Origin: Geothrix sp. 21YS21S-2
GTDB taxonomy: Bacteria > Acidobacteriota > Holophagae > Holophagales > Holophagaceae
NCBI RefSeq assembly: GCF_030846775.1
Contig: NZ_CP132910.1
Location: forward strand, 3,537,001 to 3,601,000
DNA: 64,000 nt
Direction of reading: 5' to 3'
The notes beneath the pieces were generated by a model. That model searched no databases, had not been told where the DNA came from, and saw only the letters and a list, made by a program, of their open reading frames with translations. Positions within the stretch are counted from its first letter, which is position 1; every line of letters begins with the position of its first letter. This document shows positions 51,319 to 60,134 of the stretch, piece after piece. The position numbers and the translations under genes were made by a program.

Positions 51319-53955
51319 ATGAAAACCTCCGAACTCCGACAGCGCTTCCTGGACTATTTCGCCTCCCGCGGCCACCGCGTGGTCGCCTCCAGTTCCGTGG
51401 TGGGCCCCGCCGACGATCCCACCGTGATGTGGACCAACGCCGGCATGGTCCAGTTCAAGGACCTCTTCCTGGGCAAGGAGAAGCGCGACTACACCCGGGC
51501 CGCCACCTCCCAGAAGTGCCTGCGGGCCGGGGGCAAGCACAACGACCTGGACCAGGTGGGCTTCACCGCCCGCCACCACACGTTCTTCGAGATGCTCGGC
51601 AACTTCAGCTTCGGCGACTACTTCAAGGCCGACGCCATCGCCTACGCCTGGGAACTGGTCACGGGGCCCGTCGACAAGGGCTGCCTGGGCCTGGACGCCT
51701 CGCGCCTCTGGGTATCCGTCTTCGAAGGCGCCGACGGCGTCCCCGCCGACGACGAGGCCCGGGAGATGTGGGCCAAGGCGGGCGTGCCCCGCGACCACAT
51801 CCTGGCCTTCGGCAAGAAGGACAACTTCTGGCAGATGGGCGACACCGGCCCTTGCGGCCCGTGCAGCGAGATCCACTACGACCGCGGACCCCAGTACGCC
51901 GGCGACGACCTCCCCAACGGCGAGGGCGACCGGGTCATGGAGATCTGGAACCTCGTCTTCATGCAGTACGACCGCGACGCCCAGGGCAACCTCAAGCCCC
52001 TGCCGCGGCCCAGCATCGACACGGGCATGGGCCTCGAGCGCGTGGCCTCCATCCTCCAGGGCGTGGACAGCAACTACGAGATCGACCTGTTCAGGCCCAT
52101 CTTCGAGGCCATCTGGAAGCGCGCCAAGGTCGATCCCGCCCAGCGCGCCGAGACCACCAACCGCACCGCGAGCCAGGTCATCGCCGACCACATCCGCGCC
52201 GCCACCTTCATGGTCTACGACGGCGTGGTGCCCAGCAACGAGGGCCGCGGCTACGTGCTGCGCAAGATCATCCGCCGGGCGCTGCGCTTCGGCCGCAAGC
52301 TGGGCATCGAGGGCCGCTTTTTCGCCGAACTCGCGCCTTCCGTCTTCGCCGCCATGGGCGACGCCTACCCCGAGCTGGAAGGGGAGCTGAGCCGCATCGC
52401 CAAGACCCTCGCCCGCGAGGAGAACCAGTTCAGCCTCACCCTCACCACCGGCCTCAAGCAGCTGGAATCGCTCAACACCGCCTCCGGCGCCATCCCCGGC
52501 ACCGAGATCTTCAAGCTCTACGACACCTTCGGCTTCCCGGTGGACCTGGTGGAGGACTGGTGCCGGGAGCGGGGGCTGGCCTGCGACCTGGAAGGCTTCA
52601 ACGCCGCCCTGCGCGAGCAGAAGGCCAAGGGCCGCGCGGCCATGAAGGTGCATGACATCCGCCTGGGCGGGGACCTCGCCGCCCTGGCCGACCTGCGCGC
52701 CACGGCCTTCCTGGGCTACGACGTCACCGAGGCCCAGGGCAAGGTGGTGGCCCTCTTCGACGCCGGGAGCCGGCGCGTGAAGGAGCTCACCGGCACGGGC
52801 TTCGTCCTGCTGGACCACACCCCCTTCTACGCCATGAGCGGCGGGCAGGTGGGGGACACCGGCGTCCTGCGGGCCGACGGAGTCACCTGCCAGGTCACCG
52901 ATACCACGGCGCCGGCCCCCCGCCGCCACCTCCACCACGTGGCGGTCTCCGGCAGCCGGGCCCTGCGCGAGGGCGAGACGGTCCTGGCCACCGTGGACGC
53001 CGAGCGCCGCGCCCGCATCCGGGCCCACCACACCGCCACGCACCTGCTCCACGCCGCCCTGCGCGACGTGCTGGGCACCCACGTGAAGCAGGCCGGTTCC
53101 GTGGTGGACGCCGATCGCCTCCGCTTCGACTTCAACCACTTCGCCCCCCTGGAGCCCGACCAGGTGCTGGAGATCGAGCGCCTCGTCAACGAGCAGACCC
53201 TGGGCGCCTACCGCACCACCAGCCAGGTCATGCCCATCGAGGAGGCCCTGGCCGCCGGCGCCATGGCGCTGTTCGGCGAGAAGTACGGCGACACCGTGCG
53301 GGTCGTCTCGGTGCCCGGGTTCTCCCGGGAGCTGTGCGGCGGCACCCACGTCGCCAACACCGGCGAGATCGGCCTGGTGAAGATCGTCAGCGAAGGCGCC
53401 GTTGCCGCCGGCGTGCGCCGCCTGGAGGCCGTGGCCGGCGCCGCGGCCCTGCACCGCCTCCAGGAGGACGAGCACCTCCTGGGCGCCCTGGCCCGCCAGG
53501 TGAACACCCCCCGCGAGGCCCTGGGCGGCGTCATCGCCGCCAAGGAGGCCCGCATCCACGAGCTGGAGCGGGAGCTGAAGGAAGCCAAGCTCAAGGCCGC
53601 CGGCTCCGGCGGCGCCGCCGAGCAGGTGGAGCAGGTGGGAGGCCGCACCGTGGTCACCCTTTCCGTGGAGGGCATCGACGGTCCCGCCCTGCGCGAGATG
53701 ATGGACCAGGTGCGCACCCGCCACCGCAGCGCCGTCATCGCCCTGGCGTCCAGGCTCGCCGAGGACAAGCTGGCCATCCTGGTGAGCGTGTCCCTGGACC
53801 TGGTGGGCGGCGCCGACGCCGGCGCCCTCCTGAAGGCCATGGCCCCCTTCGTGGACGGCCGCGGCGGCGGCAAGAAGGAACTGGCCCAGGGCGGCGGCAC
53901 GAAGCCCCAGGGCCTGCCCGAAGCCTTCGCCGCCCTCAGGGCCGCCCTGGCCTAG
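51319..53955 (+). CDS. alaS: Alanine--tRNA ligase
   Basis: AlaS charges tRNA-Ala and edits mischarged Ser and Gly. The 878-residue protein has the class II core (MWTNAGMVQFKDLFLG, RHHTFFEMLGNFSFGDYFK), the editing domain with HTATHLLHAAL and the zinc ligand segment ELCGGTHVANTGEIG, and the C-Ala domain (KELAQGGG near the end). ATG 51319 has GTGGGA upstream. Length is standard. The next gene starts at the base after its stop codon. Confidence 0.97.
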   Translation: MKTSELRQRFLDYFASRGHRVVASSSVVGPADDPTVMWTNAGMVQFKDLFLGKEKRDYTRAATSQKCLRAGGKHNDLDQVGFTARHHTFFEMLGNFSFGDYFKADAIAYAWELVTGPVDKGCLGLDASRLWVSVFEGADGVPADDEAREMWAKAGVPRDHILAFGKKDNFWQMGDTGPCGPCSEIHYDRGPQYAGDDLPNGEGDRVMEIWNLVFMQYDRDAQGNLKPLPRPSIDTGMGLERVASILQGVDSNYEIDLFRPIFEAIWKRAKVDPAQRAETTNRTASQVIADHIRAATFMVYDGVVPSNEGRGYVLRKIIRRALRFGRKLGIEGRFFAELAPSVFAAMGDAYPELEGELSRIAKTLAREENQFSLTLTTGLKQLESLNTASGAIPGTEIFKLYDTFGFPVDLVEDWCRERGLACDLEGFNAALREQKAKGRAAMKVHDIRLGGDLAALADLRATAFLGYDVTEAQGKVVALFDAGSRRVKELTGTGFVLLDHTPFYAMSGGQVGDTGVLRADGVTCQVTDTTAPAPRRHLHHVAVSGSRALREGETVLATVDAERRARIRAHHTATHLLHAALRDVLGTHVKQAGSVVDADRLRFDFNHFAPLEPDQVLEIERLVNEQTLGAYRTTSQVMPIEEALAAGAMALFGEKYGDTVRVVSVPGFSRELCGGTHVANTGEIGLVKIVSEGAVAAGVRRLEAVAGAAALHRLQEDEHLLGALARQVNTPREALGGVIAAKEARIHELERELKEAKLKAAGSGGAAEQVEQVGGRTVVTLSVEGIDGPALREMMDQVRTRHRSAVIALASRLAEDKLAILVSVSLDLVGGADAGALLKAMAPFVDGRGGGKKELAQGGGTKPQGLPEAFAALRAALA

Positions 53956-54417
53956 ATGCGCCTCCTTCCCGCCCTCCTCCTCGCCACGGCCCTGGCCGCC
54001 CAGGCGCCCTCCCTGCCGCGCCTGGCGTGGCTGGAGGGCGCCTGGGTGGGCGAGGCGGACGGCGTCCTCCAGGAGGAGACCTGGAGCGCCCCGGCGCAGG
54101 GCAACCTCCAGGGCATGTACCGGGAGCTCAAGGGCGGCCGGATCCTGGTCATGGAGCTCCTCTCCTTCTCGGAGGAGGCCGACGGCCCCTGGCTCACCAT
54201 GCGCCACTTCGGACCGGGCCTGAAGCCCCGGGAGGAAACCCCCCTGCGCTGGCGCGTGGCCGAGGCCGCCCCCGGCCGGGCGCGCTTCGTGAACGAACCC
54301 GGCGGCGCGACCCTGGACTACGTCCGGGACGGCGATACGATGCGGGTCCGGCTGGAGATCCCCCGCAAGGAGGGGAGCCGGGTGGAGACGTTCGTCTTCC
54401 GGCGGAAGCAAAGCTAG
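53956..54417 (+). CDS. Small secreted DUF6265-like protein
   Basis: This 153-residue protein has a signal peptide (MRLLPALLLATALAAQA) and the pattern LAWLEGAWVGE...EETWSAP...LQGMYRELKGG that I associate with the DUF6265 lipocalin-like family of unknown function. It starts immediately after the alaS stop, so it is probably read through from that transcript. No specific ligand can be named. Confidence 0.75.
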   Translation: MRLLPALLLATALAAQAPSLPRLAWLEGAWVGEADGVLQEETWSAPAQGNLQGMYRELKGGRILVMELLSFSEEADGPWLTMRHFGPGLKPREETPLRWRVAEAAPGRARFVNEPGGATLDYVRDGDTMRVRLEIPRKEGSRVETFVFRRKQS

Positions 54418-54597
54418 CGCGCCGCGGATTTCCTTGGGGACCCAGGGTCAAGGGTCCTCGCGAGGGTGCCGGGCTCCTGCGGCACGTTTCCGCATCGACA
54501 AGGTGCAACGGTGATCGAACCAGATCGCCGATAACCCCTTGCCAAAGGTTTGGAGGGAGCTAGACTGGTTTGTGAAAAACACGCACTGGATTTTAGA

Positions 54598-56937
54598 ATG
54601 AACAAATATTTAATAGACTTATTTTCTTTCTATATGCTTCTAACAACGGGAAATCTGGTCGCCCAGGTGTCCGCCAACGGCATCATGCCGGCCGAAGTCG
54701 ACCTTCGGGCAAGCGGGTGGAGGACCACGCTCCAGAATGGGAATCTGACGTTCGCAATGCCCATCTCCGCCGTTCCAGGGGAGGTGCCGATTCCTGTAAG
54801 CTTCGGGTTCGACGCGACGTGGCAGGCCAGGCTGTGGGGGCACACGGAAAACGAAGGGGAACGCTGCGCCGCCCGGGTCGTCCGGTGCCGGATGGATTGG
54901 CCGATTTCCGCGGGAATCCATTTCGGCTATCTGACCGACAATCTCTACGGCGACGCTCCGGTTTCGTCCATGCCCGGGGCCCCTTCCGGCCGGGGGATGG
55001 TCGTTCTGGAGACCGGGAAGCAGATCCCGGATCCCCGATGGACGGCCCTTGCGGGCGACCCCGGCCTGGGCGCCGCGTTGAACCTGCCCGAGGCCTTCGG
55101 GTTTGCGTCGGCCGCCCTCCAAGGCGTCCGAGTGGATTCCACCGCGACCTGTCTACAATGCACGACCAGCGAGGCCGGACTCGGAGCGCAGTGCCAGAAC
55201 CTGATGCCAGGGCTGGCCCCCTCGGGATTCGGCGGGCAGGGTGAGCATCTGGGATCCTTCCGTATCGTGCTGGATGAGCGTCTCGCCCGTGTCTATTGCT
55301 ACGCGGCGGAAAAGGGGGCATGGTTGCCGGTGATTTGGACAGACCGGTCCGGCCATTGCGTCACCTTCAAATGGGAGCGCTCCACGACCGGCATACCGCC
55401 CGGCTTCAAGTCCATCACCAAGGTCACCGCGTTGAATCAGCATTCCCAGGGCGTGGTCGTGAGGTGGGCCGACCCCGGGAGCATCACCTTCCTTTCGGAC
55501 CTCTGCCGCGTGGATTTCGTTGGGGTTCATGCCCCCTCGGCCTTGATCCAGGGTTACGGGGGGCCGCCTTCCCGCGGTCCTGCAGGATTTTCGCTCCCCG
55601 CCCATGATCGCCTTTTCATTGTCGGCCAGATGGATGCGGGCCTTCTATGCACGCCGGGTTCCCTGGCAATCGGAAGCTGCGCTGCGTTGCCCCAGCCAAG
55701 CTGGGCGGATTCCGGATGCTCGCCATCCGTGACCCCAACTGTTTCTCCGGAGGCTTGGATCACCGACTCCCCCAACCGTACATGGCGTTTCACCTACGAT
55801 GACAACGCAGCCGAACTGAAGTCGATCACCGACCCGATGGGAGTCGTTACTTCCTTCTTGTATTCCACGTATTACAGCGCCGCCACGAATTACGTAAGGG
55901 GGGTTTCCGAAGTCCGCGCGGTGGACACCGACTCGAATCACCGATCCATACGCTGGATGCGGGCTTTTCCGGATGGTTCAGTCCCCATGACCATCAAGGT
56001 GGAGAACCGGTGGGATTTGGACACGGGGCACCCAGATTGTTTTCATCTGATCACCCTTCCGGCGGACGCCTTGAATTTCGGCAACGGGGTTCCTCAACAG
56101 GATGTCTTGGAGGACGGTTCGGGGAAGACCTTGATTTCGACGTCCATCCAGTGGAGTCCCGAAGGAAGCGGGGTGAATGCAACCCTTTCGAGGGTACAGA
56201 AGATCACGATCGCCTCGGAGGGAGCGCAGGCCTGGACGACGACGTTCGCCTCCGACCCATCGGCCAGCGCAGAGGGCCACCGACTTCTCCAGGGGGATTC
56301 CATTCGATTTGCTCCCGGTGGGTTCTGGGTATACAAGATCGTCTGTCGGGGCCAAGTCACCATGGCCACCACAAATGAAGCCGAGGCTCAATCGGAGCTT
56401 GAACGGCGGCGTGAGCACGGAACCGAAAGTGCCGGCACAGGCGTAAGGTGTGAGATCGTCCGAACGTGGGTGAGTGGCGTTGATCCCATGGGGAACCACG
56501 GTGGCTTGAACGACGGTTCGGGTCAGGTGGACGCGCAGGCGCAAGCAAATAGGCAGATCATCAATAACTTGGCGATTGCCAATGATGCTGGCAAGAACAA
56601 GGCTGACTGTGAAGCACTTAACCGCTATCTGAAGTCGATTGGGGCAGCGGTACTGATAGGTGCAGGGGGTGGTGCCGTGAAGGGGGGAGAAATCCTTGGG
56701 ACTCTTGGGACATTGTTTGGGGGCCCGGTGGGGGCCACGACGGCCTTGGGCGCAGGTGCACTCGGCGGAGCGGTCATTGGGGGATTTGCAGGGCTCGTGC
56801 CGACTTCCGTGGCTGGAGGGGTATCACTTAGGGACGCTTTTCGGAAAAACGAAGAAAATTGGAAAACAAACCACCGCGCGATTCAAAATTATTCAGACAT
56901 TTCCTGCGTAGGTGCAAAACCCGAAGTCAGGTATTAG
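54598..56937 (+). CDS. Exported Rhs/YD-like protein with C-terminal glycine-zipper domain (candidate polymorphic toxin)
   Basis: This 779-residue protein starts with a signal peptide (MNKYLIDLFSFYMLLTTGN(LVAQ)). Its body resembles Rhs/YD proteins: an N-terminal NGNLTFAMPISAVPGE segment, then RTWRFTYDDNAAELKSITDP with MGVVTSFLY (about 393-422), similar to a YD repeat; full Rhs repeats are not seen. Residues about 680-742 form a long Gly/Ala zipper (GAGGGAVKGG, LGAGALGGAVIGGFAGL) able to make a membrane hairpin, followed by a charged tail. Base composition is AT-richer than the neighbours. Two small paralogous membrane genes follow. I infer a membrane-active effector with immunity genes; this is not proven. 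The ribosome binding site is weak. Confidence 0.65.
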   Translation: MNKYLIDLFSFYMLLTTGNLVAQVSANGIMPAEVDLRASGWRTTLQNGNLTFAMPISAVPGEVPIPVSFGFDATWQARLWGHTENEGERCAARVVRCRMDWPISAGIHFGYLTDNLYGDAPVSSMPGAPSGRGMVVLETGKQIPDPRWTALAGDPGLGAALNLPEAFGFASAALQGVRVDSTATCLQCTTSEAGLGAQCQNLMPGLAPSGFGGQGEHLGSFRIVLDERLARVYCYAAEKGAWLPVIWTDRSGHCVTFKWERSTTGIPPGFKSITKVTALNQHSQGVVVRWADPGSITFLSDLCRVDFVGVHAPSALIQGYGGPPSRGPAGFSLPAHDRLFIVGQMDAGLLCTPGSLAIGSCAALPQPSWADSGCSPSVTPTVSPEAWITDSPNRTWRFTYDDNAAELKSITDPMGVVTSFLYSTYYSAATNYVRGVSEVRAVDTDSNHRSIRWMRAFPDGSVPMTIKVENRWDLDTGHPDCFHLITLPADALNFGNGVPQQDVLEDGSGKTLISTSIQWSPEGSGVNATLSRVQKITIASEGAQAWTTTFASDPSASAEGHRLLQGDSIRFAPGGFWVYKIVCRGQVTMATTNEAEAQSELERRREHGTESAGTGVRCEIVRTWVSGVDPMGNHGGLNDGSGQVDAQAQANRQIINNLAIANDAGKNKADCEALNRYLKSIGAAVLIGAGGGAVKGGEILGTLGTLFGGPVGATTALGAGALGGAVIGGFAGLVPTSVAGGVSLRDAFRKNEENWKTNHRAIQNYSDISCVGAKPEVRY

Positions 56938-57077
56938 GCTCCGTGTCGAAATATCATGAACACATCGCCATCTAAAATATTTCATTTATGCCTTTTTGAA
57001 ACGAATTGCCCATGGTTTTTTTGCGCAATGGTCTAGTGCCAACCAGGCATGGGAAATCAAATGGTTTGGAGTGTCGA

Positions 57078-57314
57078 ATGGCCATAAGTCGATCACGTAT
57101 TTTACAGCTTGCAATCATAGCAATAGCTGCAGGCGGTTACCAAGCCTACATGGGTGCTCTAGGCTTGGCCCATTGTTATCTTGTTCTTCCATTGTATAAG
57201 CAGGTAATTCTAGGTATTACGATTGTGTGTGGGCTTTGTGATCTTTTGGAGTGTATAGTTAAAATGATTTTGAAATTAATTTCACAAAATTATAATAATG
57301 AACAAGGCGGGTAG
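57078..57314 (+). CDS. Small two-helix membrane protein, copy 1 (candidate immunity protein)
   Basis: This 78-residue protein has two hydrophobic segments (LQLAIIAIAAGGYQAYMGAL, then QVILGITIVCGLCDLLECIV) and a short polar tail. ATG 57078 has GGAG seven bases upstream and also aligns with the start of the second copy. It lies 140 bp after the Rhs-like gene, and its composition is AT-rich. It is paralogous to the small ORF at 57371: both begin M-x-ISRSRI-x-QL and share a later GG, G-x-x-HC and CG. The role is unknown; an immunity role is suggested only by position and by the toxin-like neighbour. Confidence 0.65.
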   Translation: MAISRSRILQLAIIAIAAGGYQAYMGALGLAHCYLVLPLYKQVILGITIVCGLCDLLECIVKMILKLISQNYNNEQGG

Positions 57315-57370
57315 CGGCCGCGGGTCGGCACGGCCGGAAGTGATAAATTACCCGATCGGGAAGGAATGAC

Positions 57371-57541
57371 GTGTCCATAAGCAGGTCAAGAATCAAGCAA
57401 TTGACAATTATCTCTATCGTTACGGGCGGTGGGTTTCCATTCATTAATTGTATTGGTATGGGGCATTGTTTTTGGGGACTTCCATTCTTCGCGCAGTCGT
57501 TATTGGTCATTTCAATTGAGTGCGGCTTTTATCTTATTTAA
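57371..57541 (+). CDS. Small membrane protein, copy 2, short and possibly frameshifted
   Basis: This 56-residue GTG-initiated ORF has GGAAGGA five bases before its start. Its start MSISRSRIKQLTIISIVTGG aligns with copy 1. Further matches are GMGHCFWGLPF and SIECG. The frame then stops at FYLI, about 20 residues short of copy 1. Shifting frame near 57523 continues FILFNVGLLDQSLG, a hydrophobic stretch like the second helix of copy 1, so a small deletion may have truncated this copy. It could be a decayed duplicate, or a functional short variant. Confidence 0.55.
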   Translation: MSISRSRIKQLTIISIVTGGGFPFINCIGMGHCFWGLPFFAQSLLVISIECGFYLI

Positions 57542-57580
57542 TGTTGGGTTGTTGGATCAATCTCTAGGCTCGTTTGCCCA

Positions 57581-57600
57581 TCGTTCTTTCTCCAGAACGA
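57581..57600. repeat. Perfect inverted repeat at the cassette end
   Basis: TCGTTCT (57581-57587) and AGAACGA (57594-57600) form a 7-bp stem with a six-base loop, 40 bp after the second small membrane gene and close to where GC content rises again. It lacks a T-run on the plus strand, so it is at best a weak terminator or a boundary repeat. The rest of 57542-57766 holds no gene I can support. Confidence 0.3.
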
Positions 57601-57766
57601 CAAATAACAGGGCAGGTAACGGGCCGCCCGTGGAGAATGGACAATTCGATGCGGCGAGCCCCGCCCCTTCTACCCCAGGCCTACAGCCCTGGGACCACAA
57701 GCGGATCGAGCATCGCGGCCGGGGTGTCGCGCTGGAAGCAGGGTTGCCTCGCCGGATGCTGCACAG

Positions 57767-58681
57767 CTAGCGCACCATCCCCATGTAGGCCATCCACAGC
57801 GCCGGTCCGTAGAACACCACCACCGGCGTCGCCAGCGCCAGCCCGCAGCCGAAGGGCAGCATCGTCTGGGCCTTGGCCTTTTTCATCAGCAGCAGCGGCA
57901 CCCCGACGGCGCTCCCCAGGAGTGCCCCCCCGAACAGGATCCCCAGCATCGGCGCCCAGCCCCAGAAGGCCCCCAGCCACGCCAGCATCTTGAAGTCGCC
58001 CATGCCGATGCCGTCGGTCCTGCGGATGAGGCGGTAGACGAGGTTGAGGGCCCAGGGCACGCCGTACCCGATGGCCAGGCCCAGCAGGCTGTCCTGCCAC
58101 GTCACGCGCTGGCCCATGAGGCTCCAGCAGGGGGCGGCCTGGAGGGCGTTGGCGAAGGTGTCCACGCGGAGGATGGTGAGCCCGGGGGCCCAGACGGAGG
58201 TGAGGTGCAGGGGCCAGATCAGCTGGGGGATCGTGAAGAGGATCCCCAGGACCATCAGCGGGAACTGGACCGCGTCGGGCAGGATGAACTCGGTGATGTC
58301 GGTGAAGAAGAGCACCAGGAGCGCGAAGCCGCACACGATCCCCTTGAGCCAGATGAGGGTGCCGAAGGGGAACACCCACACCGATCCGGCCAGGATGATT
58401 CCGCCCAGGAGCTCCACCAGAGGGTAGCGCACCGGGATCCGCCAGCCGCAGCTGGCGCAGCGGCCCCGCAGCCACAGCCAGCCCAGGAGGGGGATGTTGT
58501 GCCAGGGGCGGATGCGGGCCTTGCAACTGGGGCAGTGGCTGGGGCGCCTGACCACGTCCCGGTCGGCCTCGGCCTCCTGGGGCAGGCGGTGGATGAGCAC
58601 GTTGGCGAAGGAACCCAGCACCAGCCCGAAGGGGGCCAGCATCGCCGAAAGGAACCACGTGGGGAAATCGAAGGTCGGCAT
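57767..58681 (-). CDS. pilD: Type IV prepilin peptidase / N-methyltransferase
   Basis: PilD cleaves and N-methylates prepilins and pseudopilins in the inner membrane. The 304-residue protein has the N-terminal zinc-binding tetracysteine (CPSC 50-53 and CASC 75-78). The two catalytic aspartates are in FFTDITEFILPD (Asp128) and GIGMGDFKML (Asp229), with about eight membrane helices. An insert between the two aspartates makes it slightly longer than average. It is divergent from ppiA and not next to other pilus genes. The MglA-type GTPase in this window also fits a type IV pilus lifestyle. Confidence 0.93.
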   Translation of the reverse strand: MPTFDFPTWFLSAMLAPFGLVLGSFANVLIHRLPQEAEADRDVVRRPSHCPSCKARIRPWHNIPLLGWLWLRGRCASCGWRIPVRYPLVELLGGIILAGSVWVFPFGTLIWLKGIVCGFALLVLFFTDITEFILPDAVQFPLMVLGILFTIPQLIWPLHLTSVWAPGLTILRVDTFANALQAAPCWSLMGQRVTWQDSLLGLAIGYGVPWALNLVYRLIRRTDGIGMGDFKMLAWLGAFWGWAPMLGILFGGALLGSAVGVPLLLMKKAKAQTMLPFGCGLALATPVVVFYGPALWMAYMGMVR

Positions 58682-58720
58682 GCGAAAAGCATAGCAAGAT
58701 GGGGAACCTGGGACCCTTCG

Positions 58721-58752
58721 TTGACATCCATAACGAATAAATCACTTAGAAT
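58721..58752 (+). promoter_or_regulatory. Possible promoter of ppiA
   Basis: A perfect TTGACA (58721-58726) and a TAGAAT (58747-58752) lie in an AT-rich stretch upstream of the cyclophilin gene. The 20-bp spacing is longer than standard, so the pairing is doubtful. Confidence 0.25.
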
Positions 58753-58769
58753 ATCCACTGGAGTCGACC

Positions 58770-59360
58770 ATGAAAGCCTTCCTCCTCGCCGCCCTTCTCT
58801 GCGCCTTCCCGGCCCTGGCCCAGGCCCCGGACGCGCCGGCCAAGCCCCGCGTCCGGATCGTCACCAGCTACGGTCCTCTCGTGGTGGAGCTCGAGCCCGC
58901 CCTGGCGCCCAAGACCGTCGCCAATTTCCTCCGGTACGTCCAGGAGGGCCACTTCGCCGGCACCGTCTTCCACCGGGTGATCCCCGGGTTCATGATCCAG
59001 GGCGGCGGCATGCTGCCGGACCTGACGGAAAAGCCCGTCCACGAGCCCATCCCCAACGAGGCGGCCGCGACCCTCCAGGGCGGCCTCAAGAACACACGGG
59101 GCACCATCGCCATGGCCCGCACCGAGGACCCGGGCTCGGCCACCGCGCAGTTCTACATCAACACCGCCGACAACGCCATGCTGGACTACAAGGACGCCAC
59201 GGCGGCCGGCGCGGGCTACTGCGCCTTCGGGCGGGTGGTCGCGGGCATGGAGGCGGTGGACAAGATCGAGAAGGTGAACACCATCATGCGCAAGGGCATG
59301 CAGAACGTCCCTGAATACGCGGTGAGGATCAAGTCGGCCGAGGTGGTCGCCGCGCCATGA
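58770..59360 (+). CDS. Secreted peptidyl-prolyl cis-trans isomerase, cyclophilin type
   Basis: Cyclophilins speed proline isomerisation during folding. The 196-residue protein has a signal peptide (MKAFLLAALLCAFPALAQA), placing it in the periplasm. Catalytic-core motifs FHRVIPGFMIQGGG, NTRGTIAMART and SATAQFYIN are present. Its stop overlaps the plsC ATG in ATGA, so the two are co-translated. Confidence 0.92.
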   Translation: MKAFLLAALLCAFPALAQAPDAPAKPRVRIVTSYGPLVVELEPALAPKTVANFLRYVQEGHFAGTVFHRVIPGFMIQGGGMLPDLTEKPVHEPIPNEAAATLQGGLKNTRGTIAMARTEDPGSATAQFYINTADNAMLDYKDATAAGAGYCAFGRVVAGMEAVDKIEKVNTIMRKGMQNVPEYAVRIKSAEVVAAP

Positions 59361-60082
59361 AAAGGCCTTTCCTCAAGCCCTTCCTGGTGCTGATGTACGC
59401 CTTCCTGATGCTCTTCGTTTTCACGGTGGCGGGCTTCCTGATGGCGGCCTTCATGGGCGGCCGCCGGGCCATGGGCAGGGTGGCCCAGATCTACTTCGCC
59501 CACATGGGCCGGATCTGGGGGGTGCGCCACGAGGTCGACGGGTGGGAGGACCTGCCCGAGGACATCCGGGAGGGGCGCCAGCCGGTGATCTACATCGCCA
59601 ACCACACGTCCTACCTGGACGCCATGATGCTGACCTGCAACCTGCCGAACCATCCGGTGTACCTCGCCAAGATCGAGATGCTGCTCATCCCTGTGCTGGG
59701 CCCGGCCTGCTGGATGGGCGGGTGCATCTTCATCAACCGCCGCAACCGGCCCAAGGCCATCGCGTCCCTCAAGCGCGCCGCGCGCCTCATCCACGACGGG
59801 GCCACCGTCGCCGCCTTCCCCGAGGGCACCCGCACCCGGGACGGGGAGCTGCTGCCCTTCAAGAAGGGAGTCTTCAACCTCGCCCAGGACGCCGACGTCC
59901 CCCTGGTGCCCCTGGGCCTCACGGGCGGCTTCGGGATGCTCCCCGCGGGCGGATGGCGGGTGACCCCGGGCACCTTCCGCATCCACGTGGGCCGGCCCAT
60001 CCATCCCTCCGCTTTTGAGGACCTGGACCTCCTCAGGGAGACGGCCCGGGAAGCCGTGAAAGCGCTGGTGGCCAAAGGGTAG
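59357..60082 (+). CDS. plsC: 1-acyl-sn-glycerol-3-phosphate acyltransferase
   Basis: PlsC acylates lysophosphatidic acid to phosphatidic acid at the inner membrane. The 241-residue protein has an N-terminal membrane helix (LVLMYAFLMLFVFTVAGFLM), the HX4D catalytic motif NHTSYLD (His83, Asp88) and the glycerol-phosphate-binding motif FPEGTRTRDG (about 154). It overlaps the cyclophilin gene and precedes lpdA by 52 bp. Confidence 0.9.
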   Translation: MKRPFLKPFLVLMYAFLMLFVFTVAGFLMAAFMGGRRAMGRVAQIYFAHMGRIWGVRHEVDGWEDLPEDIREGRQPVIYIANHTSYLDAMMLTCNLPNHPVYLAKIEMLLIPVLGPACWMGGCIFINRRNRPKAIASLKRAARLIHDGATVAAFPEGTRTRDGELLPFKKGVFNLAQDADVPLVPLGLTGGFGMLPAGGWRVTPGTFRIHVGRPIHPSAFEDLDLLRETAREAVKALVAKG

Positions 60083-60134
60083 CGAGGGTGGGAACATGGG
60101 GGTTGGATCTTTCTGACCTTCCAGGAGTGCGGCA

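Noticed and set aside
56938-57077. Possible third small membrane paralogue in the gap before copy 1
   Set aside because: The only short frame there (ATG 56957, 26 codons) shows no similarity to the other two.
57429-57770. 113-codon plus-strand frame after the small membrane genes
   Set aside because: Its first part overlaps the second paralogue out of frame and the rest is low-complexity without a ribosome binding site; only its early hydrophobic stretch is used, as possible frameshift evidence.
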